From: Amarolinea sp964580725
Lineage (GTDB): Bacteria > Chloroflexota > Anaerolineae > SSC4 > Amarolineaceae
Assembly: GCA_964580725.1 (NCBI GenBank)
Contig: CAZOLV010000003.1
Span: 1 to 64,000 of the forward strand
DNA length: 64,000 bases
Direction of reading: 5' to 3'
The notes beneath the pieces are model-generated. The model saw only the letters and a list, made by a program, of their open reading frames with translations. It searched no databases and was not told the origin of the DNA. The stretch's first letter is position 1, and every line of letters starts with the position of its first letter. Position numbers and translations under genes: made by a program. This document shows, piece after piece, positions 9,001 through 14,834 of this stretch.

Positions 9001-9658
9001 AATGCTGATGCTTGACCAATTCGATGCGCTGTATGCGCTCCAACTTCAGCGTGCGGATCTTCTTGATCGCCATGTTCAGGCCCACGACATGGCTGGTGTG
9101 CCCCCAAACATAGGGTTCGATGAAGTAGGGTGCAAAATCATAATCGAATACGCGCCCATCTTCTATCTGATGCCAGACGTGTACGAGCAAGCCATCCGAC
9201 CAGGCACGCGTCAGAGTTTCCAATATCCGCAGGAAACCAGCGTCTTGTCGTTGAGTGGCCCCATCCATCAAATCGGCTGAGGCCATCATGTGTTGCGCAA
9301 TCTGAGGGGTGAGTCTACGCAGCGATTCGCCTAGTTTGCGCACTGCGGAAGCAGCATGTGGATGATGTTTGTCGCTCCAGTTTGCCAGTAGGCGAGCCGC
9401 CAAATAGACCGCCAATGATTCGTGCAGGGTCAGACGCACGTGTGAGGGGTAGATGTCGCGATCAATTGCGAGCCGACCGTCATCTGTGTCGTAGACCCCA
9501 AAGCGGCTGGTGAGTTCTGCCATGCTCCGGAAAATGGTCGAACGGTTCACGCCTGTTCGCTTGGCGATTTCCGCTTGCGTCAAGCCATCCGGGTGGGCTA
9601 ACAACAGCGCTTCGATCTCCAACAGCCGCTCGGCCTTGCCAAGAGCCTTTTCTCCCAT
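6011..9658 (-). CDS. cas3: Cas3 nuclease-helicase fused to an N-terminal HTH-WYL regulator
   Basis: A 1215-residue protein, about 300 longer than usual I-E Cas3. Residues about 10-60 form a helix-turn-helix (GLTQAEIAKRTGVNRSTIFR), about 140-215 a WYL domain, and about 245-325 the WYL C-terminal extension ending GADCEVLEPGELREML. The Cas3 part begins near 335. It has an HD nuclease (H356, H402-D403, H473-H474, D541), Walker A EAPTGSGKT near 623-630, DEVH near 760-763, SATLP, and QRAGRLHRH in motif VI. All catalytic motifs look intact. GGAGG precedes the ATG at 9658. There is no stop or frameshift between the two halves, so this is one translated protein. It should degrade Cascade-bound DNA; the regulator half may autoregulate cas expression or sense a ligand (inference). 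Confidence 0.93.
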   Translation of the reverse strand: MGEKALGKAERLLEIEALLLAHPDGLTQAEIAKRTGVNRSTIFRSMAELTSRFGVYDTDDGRLAIDRDIYPSHVRLTLHESLAVYLAARLLANWSDKHHPHAASAVRKLGESLRRLTPQIAQHMMASADLMDGATQRQDAGFLRILETLTRAWSDGLLVHVWHQIEDGRVFDYDFAPYFIEPYVWGHTSHVVGLNMAIKKIRTLKLERIQRIELVKHQHYTIPTDFNPRQYLSDAWGIWGSEDPPQRVVLRFHPRVRTRVMETRWHPNEAVEEQADGYVLWQAQVAEPREMLPWVRGWGADCEVLEPGELREMLEKEIRRLTALYNVAELPKPPLYQLLWAKAERKTDRMHPLICHMLDVGQVTRALWREVLTDSLRSQFANALGLDADATGRLLAFWSALHDLGKASPAFQRQVKPLELRLAAAGLPFPKLFSQEFSPHGTISTLVLEDALQSQTGLGLRPAKRIALAVGGHHGAWPQPGATDRLKPDQVGGKEWDAVRLELVRTLRDVFDPPSLPTWITNRTDENVFLTLFSGLTSVADWIGSVENYFPYVEPPLDPRRYSERAAGQARRALADLEWTGYQPPATVRRFDELFPFPPNPMQEKVVELAETLNGPALVLIEAPTGSGKTEAALYLADRWAQGEQQRGLYVAMPTMATSNQMHGRVAAVLRSRYGDDVIEPLLVHSQARWSAEAPPPEVVSDDERASASARSMAWFLPRKRSLLAPLGVGTVDQSLISVLQTRHFFVRLFGLSHKTVIFDEVHAYDTYMSTLFQQLLGWLRAVGTSVVLLSATLPAQTRRDLVQAYARNAVEVPAASYPAITWTADGQVGVTPLPKAENHVVALEWIRRDPAGIVTRLRDALQEGGCAAVICNTVARSQEVYRAVRDANLVEEGDLILFHARTPFAWRDQTEKKVLSRFGKEGKRPQKAIVVATQVIEQSLDLDFDVMISDLAPVDLLLQRAGRLHRHPRPYRPAPVAAARLLVAVDEGEEFPEFGNDAYVYEPYVLLRSLLALQGRDRLILPQEEPSDLIEAVYGEKLPDGLSPSWAAKLTQTRQKMTRSDDKDVFEARKRLIRAPHDERLLVDSNADLEEDAPAVNETFQALTRLGDPSIDVVCLHAVGVDLNTEPDGSGRIVKLEQKPDVELTGHLARHTVSLSHRGIFEYYLKQEVPPGWREHALLNNHRAAIFVNGSCPLDGTPYTLRLSRDLGLEIAKG

Positions 9659-9674
9659 GATTTTCCTCCATGCC

Positions 9675-9707
9675 TGCAACATGGTTGCAATGGCTCAGAT
9701 TATCGCA
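9675..9707 (-). promoter_or_regulatory. Putative cas operon promoter with downstream palindromic operator
   Basis: Read on the minus strand, an extended -10 element TGCGATAAT lies at 9699-9707. Just downstream is a perfect inverted repeat TGCAAC-N3-GTTGCA (9675-9689), which ends 17 bases before the cas3 start codon and just upstream of its GGAGG site. A -35 hexamer is weak, as is common with extended -10 promoters. The palindrome sits where a bound repressor would block transcription start or translation. The HTH-WYL half of Cas3 or the small winged-helix protein upstream are the obvious candidate ligands; this is inference. Confidence 0.5.
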
Positions 9708-9748
9708 CAGACCATTGTCAAATTCCGCAACAAATACGGCGGGTTTTC

Positions 9749-9958
9749 TTATTCCCAGTGCAAGAAAAGCGACAAGCGGCCTCTCTCGTCCTCTGCCAAC
9801 AAGATTCCAGCGTCTTCGAGCGCCGGCAGCCGGCGTAGCACGGTCGAACGTTCGAGCTGCAGCAGACGCGCCAGGTCAGCAATGCGAATGCCTGGCTGCG
9901 CCGCGATCAATGCAGCCATCCGCTCATACTCGTCACGATTGCGATTCCAAATTGCCAC
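9749..9958 (-). CDS. Small winged-helix DNA-binding protein
   Basis: A protein of about 69 residues with a GTG start at 9958, preceded by a G-rich stretch. It ends 90 bp upstream of cas3 on the same strand. The sequence NRDEYERMAALIAAQPG, then IRIADLARLLQLERSTVLRRLPALEDAGIL, is a helix-turn-helix followed by a wing (LAEDERGRLSLF), as in MarR/IclR-like DNA-binding domains. No effector domain is present. It may be a free-standing regulator of the cas operon or the remnant of a longer regulator; an ATG at 9919 would give a 56-residue form. The exact start is uncertain. Confidence 0.6.
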   Translation of the reverse strand: MAIWNRNRDEYERMAALIAAQPGIRIADLARLLQLERSTVLRRLPALEDAGILLAEDERGRLSLFLHWE

Positions 9959-10076
9959 CGTCCACCCCCAAACCAGAAGTTGACTCCAGTCTAGCGATGG
10001 CCTGTTGCATCTATGGCAACACCACGCGGACAATGGTGGCCAGTTTCGCCCCAAATAGCAAGTACGATTTGGGTAA

Positions 10077-10403
10077 CTATTCAGGGGGGGCGACAGGCCG
10101 TGATGCCTGTGGCCAGAACAGCGTACCGAGCACAGCCAAACGCAACACCTCCAGCACCGGTTGTTGGTTCTTGCGGGCGGTTGAGATGTCACTGCGGATA
10201 CGGCAGAAGACCGTAGCGCCCTCGGCAGAGCGAAAGCATCCTGACACCTTCTGCTTGAGTTTGACCATGCGCAAGTCGCGTTCGGCTTGGTGATTGTCGA
10301 ACGGCACGTTAAAATCGTACATAAAGGCAAGCACAGCGGCTTTGTGCAGACAGAAGCGATCCAATAGATTGCGGGTCGGCAGGTTCCACAGCGATCTTGC
10401 CAA
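10077..10403 (-). pseudogene. IS66-family transposase C-terminal remnant
   Basis: About 100 residues matching the end of the IS66 DDE transposase: LLDRFCLHKAAVLAFMYDF, then NVPFDNHQAERDLRMVKLKQKVSGCFRS and FCRIRSDISTARKN. Full IS66 transposases exceed 500 residues. Upstream of 10403 the frame turns into unrelated sequence, so the N-terminal two thirds and the left end are gone. The final catalytic Glu of the DDE set lies in the NHQAERDLR segment. It cannot be active. It marks past insertion next to the cas locus. Confidence 0.85.
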
Positions 10404-10508
10404 TGTTCTGATGGAGTTGAGCGCCGTTACCCTGCTCCAGGGTGACTGTACGGCTGCCCAGGCCTACGTAGACGAGGCGCGCGTCTACCTGGAAAAGGTT
10501 GGCAGAAG
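10384..10508 (+). pseudogene. TPR-protein fragment
   Basis: A short plus-strand segment encodes LANVLMELSAVTLLQGDC then TAAQAYVDEARVYLEKVG, one tetratricopeptide repeat of the kind found in LuxR/SARP-type regulators. No start codon or neighbouring repeats belong to it, and the frame before it is antisense to the IS66 remnant. It is most likely the end of a gene broken by the IS66 insertion or a deletion. The rest of the stretch to 10756 holds no gene I can support. Confidence 0.4.
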
Positions 10509-10756
10509 ATTCCTGGCACGCGTCACAACCTCGGCAAAGTCGTGTTGTGGACTCAGTCAGAATGACCGTTTCAGCGACGTCACATTGGGGAATTACCGTG
10601 AATTATAGGCAGCGAGCCGTGTGATGTCAATTCCAGGCAAAAACAGGGATACTGCTTTTTCGCATTCTGCTCGTCAGTTTACGATCTCTAAACGATCTTC
10701 CGGTACACTAGCGGGCATGGCGTCCCCGTCGCATCTCAGACAAGGAGACATTGGAT
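10509..10756. other. Intergenic stretch upstream of the PrsW-like gene
   Basis: No coding signal is visible on either strand. A TACACT hexamer at 10704-10709 could be a -10 box for the following plus-strand gene, but no good -35 lies at the right spacing. An AAGGAG ribosome binding site at 10742-10747 serves the gene starting at 10757. Confidence 0.4.
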
Positions 10757-11707
10757 ATGAAAACCCTGGAGTGTTGTGTGTGCCAGCAGCCGCTGGAGAG
10801 CAATGCGCCTCATCTGGGCAATCGCGCCTACTGCCAGGAGCATTGGGCGACGCTCAGCCGCAGCCGCGGCAGTGTGTGGCGTGCGGGTCTGGCCAGCGTC
10901 AGCGCGCTGCTGGTCTTTGCCGTGGCGGCGGCCCTGCTGGCCGGAGCGGTCAAGCCGGCGCTGAGCGGCGCCTGGCTGACCGCCGTAGGCGTCGTCCTGG
11001 CCCTGATTCCGGCGGCGCTGTGGTTGGCCTTCTTCTATGCCCAGGATCGGCTGGAGCCAGAGCCGAAGGGCTATGTGCTGGCCGTCTTCGTGTTCGGCGG
11101 ACTGCTGGCCAGCTCGCTCGGTATCCCCATCGTGCGCAATCTGTTTCGTGTCCAGGACGCGCTGGGCCGCGGTCTCTGGTTCGATCTGCTCATTTCGATC
11201 CTCATCGTCGGCTTCGTACAGGAATTCCTCAAGTACGCCGCCGTGCGCTATTCCGTCTACCTCTCGCCCGAATTCGACGAACGGCTCGACGGCATTCTCT
11301 ATGGCGTCGCTGCCGGTTTGGGCGTTGCCACCGTGCTCAACATCCACTATGTGGCGGAGAGCGGCGGGGTCAATCTGGCCCTGGGCGTCATCACGATCGT
11401 TGTCAACGCGCTGGCCCATGCCAGTTTTGGCGGCGTCAGTGGCTATTTCCTGGGCCGCGCCAAATTCGAGGACGAGCCGGTCTGGTGGCTGCCCGCCGGC
11501 CTCACCCTGGCGGCGCTGCTCAATGGGCTGTTCAGCGTGACGCGCGGCGGCCTGACGCGCAGCGGCTCGGCGCTGGCCGGCCAGACGATCAATCCCTGGT
11601 ACGGGCTGGCGCTGGCGGCGGTCGTGGCAAGCGTGACCCTCTCTGCGGTGATTGGCCTGATGCGCCGCGCCAACCGGCAGACGCTGGCCGGCGCCGATAC
11701 CCCGTGA
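10757..11707 (+). CDS. PrsW-like intramembrane metalloprotease with N-terminal zinc ribbon
   Basis: A 316-residue membrane protein of the PrsW/CPBP-like superfamily, which cleaves anti-sigma factors or other membrane proteins. The first 30 residues carry CCVCQQ...YCQEH, a zinc-ribbon-like Cys/His pattern. About seven hydrophobic segments follow. PrsW signatures are YAQDRLEPEPKGY, QEFLKYAAVRYS, FDERLDGILYGVAAGLG and HASFGGVSGYFLG. The usual EExxK motif reads QEFLK, so the first of the two glutamates is Gln. The ATG at 10757 is favoured over a TTG at 10751 because AAGGAG is then 9 bases away. It begins a four-gene plus-strand run ending with two secreted proteases. Confidence 0.85.
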   Translation: MKTLECCVCQQPLESNAPHLGNRAYCQEHWATLSRSRGSVWRAGLASVSALLVFAVAAALLAGAVKPALSGAWLTAVGVVLALIPAALWLAFFYAQDRLEPEPKGYVLAVFVFGGLLASSLGIPIVRNLFRVQDALGRGLWFDLLISILIVGFVQEFLKYAAVRYSVYLSPEFDERLDGILYGVAAGLGVATVLNIHYVAESGGVNLALGVITIVVNALAHASFGGVSGYFLGRAKFEDEPVWWLPAGLTLAALLNGLFSVTRGGLTRSGSALAGQTINPWYGLALAAVVASVTLSAVIGLMRRANRQTLAGADTP

Positions 11708-11749
11708 CGATCCGACGTGCGAACGAATGTCAGAAAGGACGAACGACCG

Positions 11750-12358
11750 ATGTTACAATCAACAATCACACGCAGCCGATCCGACCGCTGGGCCGATGGC
11801 GCAGTCATCGGTGCACTGATCGCCGCCCTGCTGCTTGGCGCAGTTGTCATGAACCTGGCGCAGGGGCAGCGCACGCAATTCAGCGCTGCCGAGGCCGGCC
11901 TGACTGTGTCCTATCCGCAAGGCTGGTTGCTCCAGTCGAACGCCGGTCTGGCCTTCCAGGCGGTCGCCCCTGAATCAGGCGCTTTCAAGACGACCTATCA
12001 GGTGCGCACGACGCCGATCATGGCGGGCGGCCCGGTCACGCCGGCCCTGTCGCTGGCGCTCGACAACATGGCGCTCGACCGGAGACGTCAGGAGACGGCC
12101 TATCGGCTGTTCGACATCAGCGAAGGCGCGCCGGTCGCCGGACAGCCAACGCCGACGATGGAGGCCAGCTACGTGTACGTCTCGATATCTGACGATCCCT
12201 TTGCCCAAACGGCGCCAGTTGTCGTACACGGCCTGGACATCGCCGTAGCGCGCGGCGATCAGGCTTACATCTTCAGCCTGCTGGCCGCCGAAGGCGATGC
12301 CTTCGCCGCGGCCGCGCCAGATTTTCGCCGCTTCGTGCAGTCTGCGACGCTGCGCTGA
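11750..12358 (+). CDS. Membrane-anchored extracytoplasmic protein of unknown function
   Basis: A 202-residue protein. One transmembrane segment near residues 18-38 (GAVIGALIAALLLGAVVMNL) is followed by a soluble domain that starts FSAAEAGLTVSYPQGWLL. The 'YPxGW' strand and the overall pattern resemble PsbP-like or anti-sigma-factor-associated lipid/protein-binding domains, but I do not recognise a specific family. The ATG at 11750 has GAAAGGA about 10 bases upstream. It lies 42 bp after the PrsW-like gene and 39 bp before the serine protease, so it is probably co-transcribed. It might be a substrate or partner of the protease upstream (inference). Confidence 0.75.
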   Translation: MLQSTITRSRSDRWADGAVIGALIAALLLGAVVMNLAQGQRTQFSAAEAGLTVSYPQGWLLQSNAGLAFQAVAPESGAFKTTYQVRTTPIMAGGPVTPALSLALDNMALDRRRQETAYRLFDISEGAPVAGQPTPTMEASYVYVSISDDPFAQTAPVVVHGLDIAVARGDQAYIFSLLAAEGDAFAAAAPDFRRFVQSATLR

Positions 12359-12397
12359 GTCTCTCTGTGGCAGATGATCGCTGAAAGGATCAACAAG

Positions 12398-14683
12398 ATG
12401 AATCGCATCTTCCGTTCGTTGAGCATTCCTCTGATACTGGCGCTGCTGCTGACCAGCCCGGCGCCCGCGGCGCTGGCCCTGGACAGGCCGGGACGCCTGA
12501 AGATCATGTCCGCCGTGGTCCAGGTCTGGTGGATCAGCGAAGAAAACGGCAATCTGCGCGGCGGCGGCGCCGGGTCGGGCACGCTCATCTCAGCCGATGG
12601 GCTGGTGCTGACCAACCATCATGTCGCCGTGCCGCGGTTCAGTGAATTCAACCGCCTGGGCATCGCCCTGACGACGCGCTCGGATCGGCTGCCGCAGGTG
12701 CTCTACCTGGCGGAGATCGTCGCCGATGATGCCCGGCTCGATCTGAGCGTGCTGCGCATTGCCTACGACCTCAACCTGCGCCCCGTCCAGCCAAGCCAGC
12801 TCAATCTGCCTTTCGTCGCCCTGGGCGACTCCGACAATCTGGATGTGGGCGACGAATTGAACATCTTCGGCTATCCGGGCATCGGCGGCGACACCGTGAC
12901 CTTTACGCGCGGCGTTGTCAGCGGCTTCACGCTGGACGCCAGCATCGAGGGGCGGGCCTGGATCAAGACCGATACCACGATTGCCGGCGGCAACAGCGGC
13001 GGTACGGCGGTTGACGCCGATGGCCTGTTGGTGGGCGTGCCGACGATCGCGGCCGCCGGCGAGGACACGGACGTGGTGGATTGTCGCCCGGTGAACGATA
13101 CCAATCACGATGGCAAGCTCGACGACAAGGATTCCTGCGTGCCGATCGGCGGCTTTCTGAATGGGCTGCGCCCGGTCAACCTGGCCAGGCCGCTGATCGA
13201 GGCGGCGCGGCAAGGGGTGGCTTCGCCGGGCCAAAGCAACCCGGGCGGCGGCGAGACGGCGCCGGCGGGTCAGCCGCGCTTCTTCAACCTGCAGTTTGCG
13301 TCCGGCGTGAGCGAGTCGCAGCAGCCAACGACACTGATCAGCAGCCTGCCCTCCGGCAGCCGCCAGATGTACATCTTCTTCGACTACGAGAATATGGTTG
13401 ATGGGATGCGTTGGGAGATGCAGGTCTCCAAAGATGGCAAGGATGAACCCGATCTGGGTCTGCCGGCTGACGGCTGGGTCGGCGGGGCGACGGGCAACTG
13501 GTGGGTGGGTTGGAACGACACCCCCTTCGGCGATGGCCAGTATCGCATGCGCTTCCTGGTCGAGGGCCGTCAGGTGGCCGAAACCCAGATTCAGGTTGGC
13601 GGCGAGACACCGCGCACGCCCGCGTTTGCCAACATCGTCTTCAGCCAGGATTACACGAGCGCCGGCGAACCGTCCGAGCCGAGCCGTCTCTTCCCGGAGG
13701 GCACCAGGCGCCTGTACTGGTTCTTCGAGCATCAGAATATGGCCGTTGGCGCCCAGTGGGGTTACACCTGGTTTTTCGAAGGCAAGGCGGCAGATAGCGC
13801 CACGCTGGCCTGGGATGGGCCGCCCAACGGCCTGATGCGCATGGTGCTGGCCAACGACGCCGGCATGGCGGCGGGCAACTGGCGCCTGGAGTTGACGATC
13901 GGCAATCAGCCGGCAGCCCGTGCCGATTTGACCGTTGCCGGCAAGCAGGGCGGCGGCCCTATCTTTCAGCCATTCGTCTTTTCGCGCAACGTGGATCAAA
14001 AGACGGGCAAGCCGCTCGACACGGAGACCAGTTTTCCGGCCGGCATCACCGCTTTCTACGCCTTTTCGGACTTCACCGGCATGCAGAATGGCCTGAAGTG
14101 CGCCAACCGCCTCTATCTGAATGGCGCCAAGCTCATGGATAATGCCTATGTGTGGGGCGACGAGTGGCTGCCCTGGGGCGGCGAGTCGGGAACCTGGTCG
14201 AACGTGTTCAGCGCCAGCGGCAATGAAATGCCCAGCGGCGAGTATACGTTGGAGCTGGTGGTGGAAGGTCAGGTGGTGCAGCGCGGGTCGGTGACGATCG
14301 GCGGCGCTACGCCGGCTTCCACACCCGCGCCGACACCGGCGCCGACGCCCGCGCCAACGCCGGTCAGCCCCGCCGACGGTGTGCAGGTGCAGGGGGTCAT
14401 CAGCGACGCCGACACAGGGCGGCCCATTGCGGGTGCGTTCTTCATTGTGCTCAAGCCGGGGGTGACGGTCAGTGCGTTCCAGTGGACCGACGACGAGGTC
14501 TACACGATGGCCAAGAGCGACCGGCAGGGCGTCTTTCAACTGCCGCTGCCGCTGTTGCGCGGTCAGTGCTACAGCGTCGTCATTGCCGCTGAGGGCTACT
14601 GGACGCACAGCGAGGATGACGCCTGCGTCAATCAGAAGACGGCAGACCAGGTTGAGTTGCAGATTCAGTTGCAAAAACGCTGA
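12398..14683 (+). CDS. Secreted trypsin-like serine protease with three C-terminal repeats
   Basis: A 761-residue exported protein. A signal peptide (LILALLLTSPAPAALA) is followed by an S1 protease domain with His in LTNHHV (about 73), Asp in ARLDLSVL (about 114) and Ser in GGNSGG (about 199). An EF-hand/dockerin-like loop DTNHDGKLDDKDSC comes next. Residues about 295-635 contain three diverged repeats of about 110 residues, each with a 'G..r.lY.FF.y.nM..G..W' core. After a Thr/Pro-Ala linker, the last 100 residues form a carboxypeptidase-regulatory-like beta domain (VQGVISDADTGRPIAGAFF). The chosen start has AAAGGA upstream. It is likely a surface or periplasmic degradative protease. Confidence 0.88.
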   Translation: MNRIFRSLSIPLILALLLTSPAPAALALDRPGRLKIMSAVVQVWWISEENGNLRGGGAGSGTLISADGLVLTNHHVAVPRFSEFNRLGIALTTRSDRLPQVLYLAEIVADDARLDLSVLRIAYDLNLRPVQPSQLNLPFVALGDSDNLDVGDELNIFGYPGIGGDTVTFTRGVVSGFTLDASIEGRAWIKTDTTIAGGNSGGTAVDADGLLVGVPTIAAAGEDTDVVDCRPVNDTNHDGKLDDKDSCVPIGGFLNGLRPVNLARPLIEAARQGVASPGQSNPGGGETAPAGQPRFFNLQFASGVSESQQPTTLISSLPSGSRQMYIFFDYENMVDGMRWEMQVSKDGKDEPDLGLPADGWVGGATGNWWVGWNDTPFGDGQYRMRFLVEGRQVAETQIQVGGETPRTPAFANIVFSQDYTSAGEPSEPSRLFPEGTRRLYWFFEHQNMAVGAQWGYTWFFEGKAADSATLAWDGPPNGLMRMVLANDAGMAAGNWRLELTIGNQPAARADLTVAGKQGGGPIFQPFVFSRNVDQKTGKPLDTETSFPAGITAFYAFSDFTGMQNGLKCANRLYLNGAKLMDNAYVWGDEWLPWGGESGTWSNVFSASGNEMPSGEYTLELVVEGQVVQRGSVTIGGATPASTPAPTPAPTPAPTPVSPADGVQVQGVISDADTGRPIAGAFFIVLKPGVTVSAFQWTDDEVYTMAKSDRQGVFQLPLPLLRGQCYSVVIAAEGYWTHSEDDACVNQKTADQVELQIQLQKR

Positions 14684-14834
14684 CGTGGATCACTTGACAA
14701 GCGGCGGGGCGACGCCAGCCTGTTGCCGTCGCTCCGCTCACAGCAAAACCAAATCGAGATGATGTGCGAGCCTTGCGCCGCCGCCGGGCGACGGAAGGCC
14801 GCCTCTATTCCCCCGGCATCGAAGGAGCACTGAC

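Noticed and set aside
10621..11973. A 450-codon plus-strand frame overlapping the PrsW-like gene
   Set aside because: Low-complexity Arg/Ala-rich translation in the wrong frame; the PrsW frame has clear membrane segments and motifs.
12590..14674. A 694-codon open frame on the minus strand
   Set aside because: It is antisense to the serine protease, has no recognisable domain and reflects codon bias of a GC-rich gene.
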